Notes: a model not told the origin generated them from the sequence alone. A DNA stretch of 64,000 nt from an uncultured Oscillospiraceae bacterium (GCA_910587335.1 CAJUMG010000001.1:160142-224141), one strand, 5' to 3'; positions 43,972 through 52,515 are shown, counted from the first letter of the stretch. Program-made: numbers and translations.

Positions 43972-43995
43972 CTTTCTTTTCCTCCTGAACCATGA

Positions 43996-44021
43996 GCAGG
44001 GCCGGCGTTTCCCGGCCCTGC
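43996..44021 (-). repeat. GC-rich hairpin between purC and purF
   Basis: GCAGGGCCGG and its exact complement form a 10-bp stem around a 6-base loop in the 69-base purC-purF gap. No T-run follows, so it is not an ordinary terminator; an mRNA processing or stability role is possible. Confidence 0.55.
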
Positions 44022-44040
44022 CAATTGCATCCGAACGGCT

Positions 44041-44751
44041 CTATTCACCCAGCAGGCGTTTCATGATTTCATGGTAAGCGCCTTCCACATTTCCCAAATC
44101 CCGGCGGAAGCGGTCCTTATCCAGCTTTTCACCGGTAACGCTGTCCCAGAAGCGGCAGGTATCCGGAGAAATTTCATCCGCCAAAATAATGGTTCCGTCA
44201 GGTGTTTTGCCAAATTCAATTTTGTAGTCGATCAGCTCGATGTTCAGGTCCTTCAGGTAGTCGGACAGCAGCTGGTTAATTTTAAAAGCATAGTCCGCAA
44301 TCAGGTCCAGCTCCTCTTTGGTGGCGGCGCCCAGCGCGTAGATGTGATACTCGTTGACCAACGGATCGCCCAGCGCGTCGTCTTTATAGCAAAACTCCAG
44401 CACCGTATGCCCAAGCTTTGTGCCCTCTTCCATTCCAAGCCGCTTTGCCAAAGAACCCGCCGCGATATTGCGGACGATTACCTCTAACGGGATAATAGTA
44501 ACCTTTTTGACGATGGTTTCCCGCTCGGAGATCTCCTCAACCAAATGGGTGGGAATGCCGTTTTTCTCCAGCATTTTCATCAAATGGTTAGACACCCGGT
44601 TATTGATGACGCCCTTTCCCTCGATGGTACCTTTTTTTAGGCCGTTAAAAGCAGTGGCATCGTCTTTATAGTCCACGATGTACAAATTGGGGTCGTCTGT
44701 TTTAAACACTTTTTTGGCTTTTCCCTCGTACAGCTGTTCCAGTTTTTTCAT
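44041..44751 (-). CDS. purC: SAICAR synthetase
   Basis: Joins aspartate to CAIR using ATP (step 7). The 236 residues fit the bacterial family. Motifs include LYEGKAKKVFKTDDP, DYKDDATAFNG (nucleotide-binding loop), LEVIVRNIAAGS, IDYKIEFGKTPDGTIILADEISPDTCRFWD. It lies 48 bases after purE and leads into purF. Confidence 0.98.
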   Translation of the reverse strand: MKKLEQLYEGKAKKVFKTDDPNLYIVDYKDDATAFNGLKKGTIEGKGVINNRVSNHLMKMLEKNGIPTHLVEEISERETIVKKVTIIPLEVIVRNIAAGSLAKRLGMEEGTKLGHTVLEFCYKDDALGDPLVNEYHIYALGAATKEELDLIADYAFKINQLLSDYLKDLNIELIDYKIEFGKTPDGTIILADEISPDTCRFWDSVTGEKLDKDRFRRDLGNVEGAYHEIMKRLLGE

Positions 44752-44799
44752 CGGTCATTTCCTCCATCTTGCAATAATGAAAACTGCCTTTCGGCATTT

Positions 44800-45297
44800 T
44801 TACAGTGCTTTGATTTCTTCCTGTAGCTTTTGATCCTTTTCCAACACCTGTTGGGCCATTTCCCGCTTTTCCGCTTCCAGCTTGTCCGCCAATTTCGGAT
44901 CAGAAACAGCCAAAATCTGCATAGCCAAAAGCGCCGCATTGTCCGCGCCGTCTATAGCAACGGTGGCCACCGGTACGCCTTTTGGCATCTGGACGGTGGC
45001 CAAAAGCGCATCCATTCCGTCCAGCACCGAGGCTTTCATAGGCACGCCGATGACCGGCAGGGTGGTATGTCCCGCCAGAACGCCCGCCAAATGCGCCGCT
45101 TTTCCGGCGGCGGCAATGATCACGCCGAAACCATTTTCCCGGGCCGACGCTGCGAACTCGCCCGCCTGTTTTGGGGTTCTATGAGCGGAAAGCACATGCA
45201 CCTCCACCGGGATTCCCTTTTCCTTGAGCGTTCGGACCGCGTTTTTCATCACCGGAAAATCGCTGTCGCTGCCCATTATGACCGCGACTTTTTTCAT
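44800..45297 (-). CDS. purE: 5-(carboxyamino)imidazole ribonucleotide mutase / AIR carboxylase
   Basis: Catalyses the carboxylation step to CAIR (step 6). The 165-residue protein has the N-terminal VAVIMGSDSDFPVMKNA, VLSAHRTPKQAGEFA and GKAAHLAGVLAGHTTLPVIGVP. purK is not in the window, so either purK lies elsewhere or this is a class II-like PurE that uses CO2; the GKAAHLAG loop differs from the GGAAHLPG of many class I enzymes but this does not settle it. It is the first gene of the operon, behind a leader with a terminator. The tail past residue 145 is a charged helix. Confidence 0.95.
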   Translation of the reverse strand: MKKVAVIMGSDSDFPVMKNAVRTLKEKGIPVEVHVLSAHRTPKQAGEFAASARENGFGVIIAAAGKAAHLAGVLAGHTTLPVIGVPMKASVLDGMDALLATVQMPKGVPVATVAIDGADNAALLAMQILAVSDPKLADKLEAEKREMAQQVLEKDQKLQEEIKAL

Positions 45298-45314
45298 TTT
45301 GATTCATCCTTTCT

Positions 45315-45352
45315 GAAAAAAGAAAACAGCCCGCGGATTTGACACAGGCTGC
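45315..45352 (-). terminator. Intrinsic terminator in the purE leader (candidate attenuator)
   Basis: On the minus strand CAGCCTG (45345-45351) pairs with CGGGCTG (45327-45333, one U-G) and is followed by TTTTCTTTTTT. It lies between the purE promoter region and the purE start, only 18 bases before that start, so it must be read through for the operon to be expressed. The upstream GGATTT in the leader can pair with AAATCC in the terminator loop, a possible antiterminator. No purine-aptamer core is visible to me. Confidence 0.65.
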
Positions 45353-45354
45353 AC

Positions 45355-45498
45355 CTACTTTGCTTTTATAGATACACTACTCCCAAATAAAAAATCCAAG
45401 CAGCGGCACTTTTCCCCAAGGGTCTGAAAAAACGCAAAAATATGGCCGGAACCGCGCTGTTTTTCTCCCACTGGCAATACCATGTTGTTTTTTGTCAT
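45355..45498 (-). CDS. Candidate 47-codon leader reading frame before purE
   Basis: ATG 45498 with AAGGAGG 12 bases upstream (slightly far; an in-frame ATG touches the Shine-Dalgarno) opens a 47-residue frame that stops 3 bases before the terminator stem at 45315-45352. The peptide (MTKNNMVLPVGEKQRG..., ending SVSIKAK) matches no family and is not rich in one amino acid. The Shine-Dalgarno and the stop position next to the terminator suggest a leader peptide whose translation could affect termination. Coding status is uncertain. Confidence 0.4.
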   Translation of the reverse strand: MTKNNMVLPVGEKQRGSGHIFAFFQTLGEKCRCLDFLFGSSVSIKAK

Positions 45499-45959
45499 AG
45501 CTTTGCACATCCTCCTTAAGTCCACTGACAGACCGCTGCATGAAAAGGATTCTTACTTTATATTGGGATCTATTTTAATAGTATACGAAAAACAAAAAAA
45601 AGTAAAGCCTGTCTGGAAAAATCGTCGAAGAATGCAACTTTCCCAATCGGTTTGCACACCGGTTTGTATACTCTGTCTTTTGCTCCGGGACAGAGGCGTA
45701 CACCCTTTTCAGATGATCTCTTTTTGCCTTTTATCCGGGCGTTTTTATAGAGAACTCACTTCTATATCCCACGCTTTTCAATAGACTTTTGTTAAAAGAT
45801 TGCAGAATAACAAAGAGAATTTGCCGAATGATATTCCAGATATCGGAATAAAATGGTATAATAGAGTGTCCGATTCTTTGCATATAAGAATGATTTCGTT
45901 TTCATTGACCGGGCCTTTTCCAAAATTAAGGCGGCGGTCAATCGGGAGAAAAAATAAAC
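45499..45959. promoter_or_regulatory. Divergent regulatory region between purE and the flippase
   Basis: No supported gene. For the purine operon (-) the best -10 is TATACT at 45580-45585 with a poor -35 (CTTTAC or TTTACT, 15-16 base spacer). For the flippase (+) there is an extended -10, TGGTATAAT, with TATAAT at 45857-45862 and only a weak TTCCAG -35. A direct repeat CGGTTTG occurs at 45648-45654 and 45660-45666, 12 bases apart. I find no match to a PurR box or a purine riboswitch by eye. Confidence 0.45.
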
Positions 45960-47594
45960 ATGTCAACAAATCAAAAAAATGACCTGCTACGGCAGGGAAG
46001 TATTTTAGCGATAGCGGGAATTCTGGTTCGCCTGATCGGAATTCTTTACCGTATTCCCATGTCTAATCTGCTTGGCGACGCAGGAAACGGCATTTATTCT
46101 GTAGCCTATGGGATCTACAGCGTTACGCTGACCCTTGCCTCCAGCAGTTTACCGCTGGCAGTATCCAAGCTGATTGCACAGCGGTCTATTCGAAAGCAAC
46201 ACCGAAACGCCTTTTTCCTCTTTCGCGTTGCACTGATTTTCTCTTTGATCATTGGCGCGGCAGCGGCTTTATTCCTTTTTTTCGGCGCTGATTTTTTAGA
46301 GGGGCTTTACGCCAGAGAGGGATTGGCCAGGCCTCTGCGGATTGTCGCGCCAACGGTTCTGGTCATGTCTGCCCTTGGGATTTTCCGAGGATTTTTCCAA
46401 GGGAAAAACACAATGGTCCCGACGGCGGTTTCCCAGCTGTTAGAACAGATTGTCAACGCGCTGGTCAGCATCGTGGCGATCTCTTGGATGATGCATGCTT
46501 TTGAGGAGTCAGAGGATCAGTCGGCTTACGGCGCGGCCGGCGGCATTATGGGTACGCTGGCAGGCGCCCTTACAGCTTTGATCTTTTTGCTTTTCATCTT
46601 TTCTGTCTGTCGTCCTCACCTTTATCGCCAGATCCGGCACGATACCCACGGTTCTACCGAAACCATCCGGGACATCCTTAAGGCGCTGATGATTACCGTG
46701 ATTCCGGTCATCCTCAGTCAAACAGTTTACCAAATTGGCTTTACGCTGGACGACCTGCTCTTTGGCAATTTGATGGATGCCAAAGGCATCGACAATAATA
46801 TAATTAGTTCATTACAAGGCGTTTTCAACTCTCAGTATAATATTTTAATCAATGCCCCGGTGGCGGTGGCTACTGCGATGGCCTCTTCCACGATCCCGAG
46901 TATTTCCGCCTCTACTGCGGCGGGGGACTGGCGGGAAATTCGCCGAAAGGTACGCGGGGTGATTAAATTCAACATGGCGGTTGCAATTCCCGCCGCAGTG
47001 GGACTAGCTGTCCTTGCCCGTCCGATTCTTACCCTTCTTTTCCCCTCCCTTACGGAATATCGGGATCTTGCCACCAATCTGTTGGTTTACGGCTCCTCGG
47101 CTGTGGTGTTTTTTGCTCTTTCGACCATTACCAGCGCAGTGCTGCAAAGTGTAAATCAAATGCGAACACCGGTGGTCCACGGCGCCATCTCCCTGGCGCT
47201 GCATGTGCTGATTCTTTACTTTCTACTAAAATATACGGATTTAGGCATCTATGCGCTGATTATCGGCAACGTCTCCTTTCCGATTGTCATCTGCGCTTTG
47301 AACTGGCGGTCGGTTGGTATTGCCCTTTCCTACCGGCAGGAGGTGCAAAAGACCTTTATCATCCCTCTCATTTCCTCGGCCATTATGGGATTGATTGCCT
47401 GGGGTGTTTATAGCCTTCTATTTTCCTGGACCGAAAAAAACACCCTCAGCGTTGTTATCGCGGTTGTTGCCGCTGTTTTGGTCTATGGTTTTTGTCTTTT
47501 GCGCTTCTACTGCTTTACCCGGCAGGAACTGTACGACCTGCCGTTTGGCGGTCGGATCGTCCGTTTGGCACAGCGGATGCGTCTGCTGCCTTGA
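45960..47594 (+). CDS. MOP-superfamily lipid/polysaccharide flippase (SpoVB/MurJ-like)
   Basis: A 544-residue protein with 14 predicted membrane helices. The start LLRQGSILAIAGILVRLIGILYRIPMSNLLGDAGNGIYSVAYGIYS and ALGIFRGFFQGKNTMVPTAVSQLLEQIVN are the SpoVB/YtgP hallmark of the MOP superfamily, related to the lipid II flippase MurJ. Likely role: moving wall-precursor lipids during vegetative growth or spore cortex formation. It is driven by an extended -10 promoter and stands alone. Which of the several clostridial paralogues it is cannot be decided. Confidence 0.87.
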   Translation: MSTNQKNDLLRQGSILAIAGILVRLIGILYRIPMSNLLGDAGNGIYSVAYGIYSVTLTLASSSLPLAVSKLIAQRSIRKQHRNAFFLFRVALIFSLIIGAAAALFLFFGADFLEGLYAREGLARPLRIVAPTVLVMSALGIFRGFFQGKNTMVPTAVSQLLEQIVNALVSIVAISWMMHAFEESEDQSAYGAAGGIMGTLAGALTALIFLLFIFSVCRPHLYRQIRHDTHGSTETIRDILKALMITVIPVILSQTVYQIGFTLDDLLFGNLMDAKGIDNNIISSLQGVFNSQYNILINAPVAVATAMASSTIPSISASTAAGDWREIRRKVRGVIKFNMAVAIPAAVGLAVLARPILTLLFPSLTEYRDLATNLLVYGSSAVVFFALSTITSAVLQSVNQMRTPVVHGAISLALHVLILYFLLKYTDLGIYALIIGNVSFPIVICALNWRSVGIALSYRQEVQKTFIIPLISSAIMGLIAWGVYSLLFSWTEKNTLSVVIAVVAAVLVYGFCLLRFYCFTRQELYDLPFGGRIVRLAQRMRLLP

Positions 47595-47615
47595 CGGGAC
47601 GCAAATCTTTTTTAG

Positions 47616-47659
47616 CAAAAAACAGCCCTTGCTCTTTTGTGGCAAAGGCTGTTTTTCTG
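47616..47659. terminator. Bidirectional terminator between flippase and SleC-like gene
   Basis: AAAAACAGCC pairs with GGCTGTTTTT, with an inner TTGC/GCAA pairing, and is followed by a T-rich stretch. The two flanking genes converge on it. Confidence 0.8.
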
Positions 47660-47663
47660 TTTA

Positions 47664-49430
47664 TTACAAAGAGTTATAAACTGTCACAATTCGATTCCAG
47701 GTAATTCGTCCGATGATGCCATCCGTATCAAGGCCAAACAATCGCTGGAAGGTACGTACTGCGCCCGCCGTAGCGTTTCCGTATATCCCATCTGCAACCA
47801 GCGTTGGAATGCTTGTATAGACCCTTCCAATCGAATTGAGGTAGTTTTGCATGATTCGGACGTTTTCTCCCCGCGATCCGACCCGCAATGCCACCCCCGG
47901 ATAAACAGGCGGTCCACTTGCCCCGGCATTGATGTCATTTTCCAGGTTGCCGTATACACTTTTTAGCTGTCTCCACGTCATGGGGCCGACAATGCCGTCT
48001 GACGTAAGGTCGAAAGTATTTTGGAACGCCTTTACGGCGTTTTCCGTCGCTGTACCAAAGATACCGTCTACTGCGGAAATAACCGGGATGCTCTCATAAA
48101 ACCGCCCGGCAGCCCGCAGCCAAACCTGCAATTGCTCGACAGATTCTCCGGTGGAGCCAATCCGCAGGGGATATCCGGGATATTCTCCGGCGGCCGGTGT
48201 GAGGAAGCTTCCCTCAGAGGACAGTTCCGCCAGCTTGGTCACCGCCACATAAATGTAGGAAATCTTGTACCAGGTGGATTTTCCCACAATGCCGTCCTGG
48301 GTCAGGTTAAAGATTTTCTGGAAGGTGCGAACCGCTCTTTCGGTATCGCTGCCAAACTGCCCATCCACCGTCAGCTGAGGAATCGCCGGATAATTTCTTC
48401 GAATGCGGTTTAATTGCTGCTGCATGACCCGCACCGCGCTGCCGACCGATCCAAACCGCAGCGGACTGCCGGGATAGGACTGGGGAACGCCGGAAATCTG
48501 GGTTGCCTGAACCAACGAGATATTGTACCCGTAATAATACTGCAAAATGCCAAAAGGAGTATAGCCCTGGTTCGCCAAGGTTACCGTTCCCCATTGCTTC
48601 AGTCCCGGGCAGGTTACCTGCCGTCCGTCACAATACTCAGCGTAAAAAGGCTCTGTAAAATTACTCTTTTGGATATACGTATCAAAAATTTCATCGACAA
48701 TTTTGCTGATGTTTGTAAAGATATCACGGTTGTTGACAAAAGCCTGGTCATAAGAGGTAGAATTGGTGATGTCAAAATTATACCCACGGCTTCGATACCA
48801 TTCGGTGAAAACCCGGTTAAGGGTCAGTGAAATCTGACAGTAGATATTGGCCCGCAATGCGTTTTCCGGCCAGGTTGGATAAATTTCGCTGGAAGCTACA
48901 TTTTTGATATAGTTTCGAAAGCTCACCGTAACATTAGATGCCGAGGTATTAGACGGCCGCCCCAGATGTACAGTTATATACTGGGGGATGACCACCCGCG
49001 CCAAAACGCGACCGGTAGAATAGTCCGTTAGATTGGGCTGGGGCGGACCTGCCAGATTATGAATCGGAATTTCAGAGATTGCCACCTCTGGCTGCCGTCC
49101 CTGAACAGGAGCTATCTCAATCTGCTGCAGCGCTTCTACCCCGGCAAAAATCTGCACACCCAAAATAAGCTGGGTCTGATAGCCGCTTTGCTGCACCAAA
49201 ATGTCATAAGTACTATAGGGTATCACCCCGTCGTGTGGGCTTTGGGACAGATCCGCATCCGGTGCCTCCAGCGTAATCGCCTCGGTCTGCCCGGAACTGT
49301 CTGTTATCAGGCGGGCGATGGGCGTACCCGTCTGCCATTCATTTTCTCTGTAAACCTCTACAACTGCTTCGGCAAGCGGCAGCGCCTCCCGCGCAACATA
49401 GACTTCTACGCGTAGTGTTCCTGTGCTCAA
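47664..49430 (-). CDS. SleC-like protein: SpoIID domain with three peptidoglycan-binding repeats
   Basis: A 588-residue protein. Residues 1-100 form a strand-rich domain like that of SleC precursors; about 150-320 is a SpoIID/LytB-like domain (VSFRNYIKNVASSEIYPTWPENALRAN, with the catalytic-type Glu in SSE); then three PG_binding_1 domains at about 335-400, 425-495 and 515-588, each with a GSxGxxVxxLQ-like start and DGxxGxxTxxAVxxFQ. SleC is a clostridial spore cortex-lytic enzyme. No N-terminal signal peptide is visible. The start is TTG 49430 behind AGGGGG. The three tandem repeats are more than the usual one or two. Confidence 0.8.
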   Translation of the reverse strand: MSTGTLRVEVYVAREALPLAEAVVEVYRENEWQTGTPIARLITDSSGQTEAITLEAPDADLSQSPHDGVIPYSTYDILVQQSGYQTQLILGVQIFAGVEALQQIEIAPVQGRQPEVAISEIPIHNLAGPPQPNLTDYSTGRVLARVVIPQYITVHLGRPSNTSASNVTVSFRNYIKNVASSEIYPTWPENALRANIYCQISLTLNRVFTEWYRSRGYNFDITNSTSYDQAFVNNRDIFTNISKIVDEIFDTYIQKSNFTEPFYAEYCDGRQVTCPGLKQWGTVTLANQGYTPFGILQYYYGYNISLVQATQISGVPQSYPGSPLRFGSVGSAVRVMQQQLNRIRRNYPAIPQLTVDGQFGSDTERAVRTFQKIFNLTQDGIVGKSTWYKISYIYVAVTKLAELSSEGSFLTPAAGEYPGYPLRIGSTGESVEQLQVWLRAAGRFYESIPVISAVDGIFGTATENAVKAFQNTFDLTSDGIVGPMTWRQLKSVYGNLENDINAGASGPPVYPGVALRVGSRGENVRIMQNYLNSIGRVYTSIPTLVADGIYGNATAGAVRTFQRLFGLDTDGIIGRITWNRIVTVYNSL

Positions 49431-49480
49431 AATGAAATTCCCCCTATTGGCTGAATTGAAAAGGCGCAGGGCCTTTGTTC

Positions 49481-49488
49481 ATTCTATG
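49481..49488 (-). promoter_or_regulatory. Possible sporulation-type -10 element upstream of the SleC-like gene
   Basis: CATAGAAT on the minus strand, about 50 bases before the start codon, resembles the -10 of sigma-E/G/K promoters (CATAnnnT). No convincing -35 is visible, so this is suggestive only and rests partly on the gene's expected spore role. Confidence 0.25.
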
Positions 49489-49523
49489 CGCAGCCGCCCT
49501 GCTCTGCCACCGAGAGGGTGAAA

Positions 49524-49550
49524 AGAAAAAGGCGCTTATAAAGCGCCTTT
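49524..49550 (-). terminator. Terminator of the third MATE gene
   Basis: AAAGGCGC (49543-49550, minus strand) pairs with GCGCCTTT around a 7-base loop and is followed by TTTC. It separates the MATE gene from the downstream SleC-like gene. Confidence 0.75.
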
Positions 49551-49568
49551 GGGGAAATTTTTGTATAT

Positions 49569-50966
49569 CTAGTCCTGAATCGCTTTTTTCCATTTGCCGG
49601 TACGATACCGCAGGAAAAACAAAAGGCAGCGAACACACTGGTCGGCGCACATGGCAAGACAGGCGGCCTCCAAGCCAAAATTGAGCAGACGGATCCCCAC
49701 AACCGTTCCCAAAATTCGCACACCCCACATGGAAACGGTGATGATGATAAAGGTCCATTTGGTATCCCCAGCGCCCCGCAGCGCACCGGCCAAAACCTGC
49801 GCCAGCATCTGTGGGACCTGAATAAACGCATCGTATTCCAGGCAGATTGTGCCCAAGGCGATGACCGCCAGGTCCGGGGTAAACAGCCGAAGGATCGGTC
49901 CGGCAAAGATATAAAGCAGCGCACCCATGAAAAACATGACAACACCCGCGATTTTTGCTGTCATTTTCACGTATTTTTCCGCCAAGTCCGGCCGTTTTGC
50001 CCCTAATGACTGGCCGACCAACGTTGTGGCGGCGGTGGCAAAGGCAAAGCCCGGCATAAAGCACATCGACTCCGCCGTCAGATACAGGGAGTTGGCCGCT
50101 ACGGCTACTGTCCCCAATGTCGCAATGGTACTGGTGGTGATAATGCCGGCAGAGGACATGGCGATTCGTTCGAATGCCGCCGGAAGGCTGATTCGAAAGA
50201 CGGTCTTTAGAATTGCCCAATCAGGCAGATACCGGCCCTTTATGCTCAGCTGCATCGGACCTTTCTTTAGGAAGATGACCGTCAGCATAATCAGCGTGCC
50301 GATCGTTGCTGAGCCGGAGGTGGCGGCGCCGGCGCCGGCGACACCCCATCCCGCGCCAGGCATGGTAAATTCTGTTCCGAACAAAGACAAGGTGCGGGTC
50401 GGATAGATCAGCAGAAAGTTGCCGATGACATTGACGATATTTACGCCGATATTGACAAACATAGGGGTCTTGGTATCCCCATATCCGCGCATGATAGAGG
50501 TGATAATCATCGACATGGTTCGAAAAATCAACGACGCCGCAATGATTCGGTTGTAGATTGCTGCATCGGACAAAATTTCCGGCTGAGCGCCCATCCAAAG
50601 GGGAATTTTCTCCGCCAACAGCAAAAGCACGCACATCAGCGGCAGCCCCAACGCCACTACGACCAGCAGCGCTTGCCGCATTAAGTCTTTGGCCCGCTGC
50701 AAATCCTCTGCGCCGATCGCCCGGGAAATCATGGCGGTAAAGCCCACGCCGATTGCCATAATCGTGCCGTTCACCAACATATTAGGCGAATTGCTGATGC
50801 TGACCGCTGCGGTGGCGTTCGCGCCCATCGACCCAACCATCGCCGTATCTACATAGCTGACCAACGAAACCAAAATCTGTTCGATAAATACTGGCCAGGC
50901 AAGCATGACAATGGTAAAGCTGGGTCTGCGGTTTTCATCCACCACGCTGACCTTTTGTGTTTTCAA
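49569..50966 (-). CDS. MATE-family efflux transporter (third of three)
   Basis: A 465-residue twelve-helix MATE transporter. The opening FTIVMLAWPVFIEQILVSLVSYVDTAMVG, the loop ISRAIGAEDLQRAKDL and the mid repeat ISLPAAFERIAMSSAG with FATAATTLVGQSLGAKRPD are characteristic. It is only distantly similar to the other two MATE proteins in the window, so they do not look like recent duplicates. Substrate unknown. Confidence 0.92.
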   Translation of the reverse strand: MKTQKVSVVDENRRPSFTIVMLAWPVFIEQILVSLVSYVDTAMVGSMGANATAAVSISNSPNMLVNGTIMAIGVGFTAMISRAIGAEDLQRAKDLMRQALLVVVALGLPLMCVLLLLAEKIPLWMGAQPEILSDAAIYNRIIAASLIFRTMSMIITSIMRGYGDTKTPMFVNIGVNIVNVIGNFLLIYPTRTLSLFGTEFTMPGAGWGVAGAGAATSGSATIGTLIMLTVIFLKKGPMQLSIKGRYLPDWAILKTVFRISLPAAFERIAMSSAGIITTSTIATLGTVAVAANSLYLTAESMCFMPGFAFATAATTLVGQSLGAKRPDLAEKYVKMTAKIAGVVMFFMGALLYIFAGPILRLFTPDLAVIALGTICLEYDAFIQVPQMLAQVLAGALRGAGDTKWTFIIITVSMWGVRILGTVVGIRLLNFGLEAACLAMCADQCVRCLLFFLRYRTGKWKKAIQD

Positions 50967-51187
50967 GCTAACCCTTCTTTCAAAGACATGAAAATGCTTA
51001 AAATTTTGACAGCTTTAGTCATTTTAGCACAGCTTTTTCTCTTTGAACATGGGACGATTTCATAAATATTTCCCTTGTAATTGTTATATTTAAATAAAAA
51101 TCGACAGAAAAACGTTTTCTTTTTCGGCTTGGAAAAAATCTTTTCTGACAATTTTTCCTCTTTATTCGATTCTGTTTCCCTATTTTC

Positions 51188-51216
51188 TTGCCATATTTTC
51201 CGTTTTTGATTATAAT
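51188..51216 (+). promoter_or_regulatory. Sigma-A promoter of the 101-residue membrane protein
   Basis: TTGCCA (51188-51193), a 17-base spacer, TATAAT (51211-51216), 29 bases before the start codon. Confidence 0.75.
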
Positions 51217-51244
51217 AAAGAAAAAAGAAAGTCAGGTGTATTCT

Positions 51245-51550
51245 ATGTCCTCTAAGGAAAAGGCTCTTGCCATTTTATCCTATTTTGGCCCTCTTTTTCT
51301 ATTAGCCGTGTTGTTTGCTCCCGGGTCTCACTTTGCAAAATACCATGCCAATCAAGGGCTGTTGCTGTTTCTCGCCGAGGTTGTTGTCAGCGTAATCATC
51401 TATCTTGGCCGTTATATTCCTTTTATTGGCTGGACCTTCCGCTTGCTTAATATTCTGCTTGTGGTCCTTTTCTTCCTGGGTTTAAGTCATGCCATTCGGG
51501 AGACAGAGGAGCCGCTTCCCTTTATTGGTGAATTTGTGATTTTAAAGTAA
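51245..51550 (+). CDS. Small polytopic membrane protein (Tic20/DUF4870-like)
   Basis: A 101-residue protein with three hydrophobic segments. The opening KALAILSYFGPLFLLAVLFAPGSHFAKYHANQGLLLFLAEVV, in which 'HxNQGLxLF' follows the first helix, is typical of Tic20-like/DUF4870 proteins. ATG 51245 follows CAGGTG; a consensus promoter and a strong terminator flank it. Function of bacterial members is unknown. Confidence 0.75.
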   Translation: MSSKEKALAILSYFGPLFLLAVLFAPGSHFAKYHANQGLLLFLAEVVVSVIIYLGRYIPFIGWTFRLLNILLVVLFFLGLSHAIRETEEPLPFIGEFVILK

Positions 51551-51583
51551 AAGGGCCGCACCCCTTTGCATATGTTTTGAAAA

Positions 51584-51622
51584 AATAAAAGGCTTGAATC
51601 TAATTGATTCAAGCCTTTTATT
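51584..51622. terminator. Bidirectional terminator
   Basis: A perfect 17-bp stem, AATAAAAGGCTTGAATC with its complement, around the loop TAATT, with T's beyond. It serves the small membrane protein and the converging EamA transporter. Confidence 0.92.
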
Positions 51623-51630
51623 TTTGAATA

Positions 51631-52515
51631 TCAAGCATTCTGACTGTGTTTTACGTCGCGACGGGTCATGAAAAACATATAAATGCCCATCCCGCAAATG
51701 AGTATATACCCCAGGATACTATAGCGGTCCGGCAGCTGATGAAATAGGAAAAAGCCTAGCAGCGCGGAAAAAATCACCTGCGTATAGTCATAAACCGATA
51801 TTTCTCTGGCTGGAGCATAGGTATATGCTGCCGTGATGGCAAACTGTCCGCCAGCGCCGGCAACGCCCGCTAGCAGGAGGAACAGCAGCTGCTGAAGCTC
51901 CATGGGATGATAGGAAAACAGCAGGTATGGAAGGGTCACCAAGCAGGAGAAGCCGGAAAAAAACAGAACGATCAGCGGGCCTTTTTCCCCGTTTTCCCCC
52001 TTCATCCCCAGCTTTCGCACCATGGTATAGGCGATTCCGGCGCCTACCCCTCCGATAAGGCCAATAATAGAGGGGCCCAGATCCATATTGGCAAAGGTAG
52101 GTTTAATAATAAACAAGCTGCCTATAAAGGACCCGATCAATGCGATAATTTGGTACAATTTTAAATTTTCTTTTAGCAGAATAAAGGAAAAAAGAATGGC
52201 AAAAAACGGCGACATTTTATTGAGCATCGTGGCATCGGATAAAACCAGATGATCCACCGCGTAGAAATTACAAATCACGCCAATTGTGCCCGCTGCTGCG
52301 CGGGTAAACAGCAGCCAAAAGTTTTCTTTCTTCCAGCGCACCGGAGTACCGGCCCGCTTTAGAGCTATGTAAGCACAAGCCAGCGCTACGATATTGCGAA
52401 AGAACGCTTTTTGTATAGCCGGCAGATCCCCTGAGGCCCGGACACTGGCATTCATAATGGCGAAAAAGAAGGCGGCCGCCAATACGCACAGGACGCCTTT
52501 ATACTGTTTACTCAT
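51631..52515 (-). CDS. EamA/DMT-family transporter
   Basis: A 294-residue protein with ten predicted helices in two EamA repeats (GVLCVLAAAFFFAIMNASVRAS and LSDATMLNKMSPFFAILFSFILLKENLKLYQ; then IIGLIGGVGAGIAYTMVRKLG and the terminal QVIFSALLGFFLFHQLPDRYSILGYILI). DMT exporters move amino acids, nucleosides or drugs; the substrate is unknown. The start at 52515 follows GGGAGGGAG; the longer open frame starts upstream of that site. Confidence 0.88.
   Translation of the reverse strand: MSKQYKGVLCVLAAAFFFAIMNASVRASGDLPAIQKAFFRNIVALACAYIALKRAGTPVRWKKENFWLLFTRAAAGTIGVICNFYAVDHLVLSDATMLNKMSPFFAILFSFILLKENLKLYQIIALIGSFIGSLFIIKPTFANMDLGPSIIGLIGGVGAGIAYTMVRKLGMKGENGEKGPLIVLFFSGFSCLVTLPYLLFSYHPMELQQLLFLLLAGVAGAGGQFAITAAYTYAPAREISVYDYTQVIFSALLGFFLFHQLPDRYSILGYILICGMGIYMFFMTRRDVKHSQNA

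Noticed and set aside
45482..45784. 100-codon plus-strand frame in the purE-flippase gap
   Set aside because: No Shine-Dalgarno, runs opposite the purE leader and promoter, and has no recognisable domain.
45298..45960. Purine (guanine) riboswitch or PurR box upstream of purE
   Set aside because: I could not find the aptamer core or a PurR-type half-site pair by eye; only the terminator and small frame are supported.
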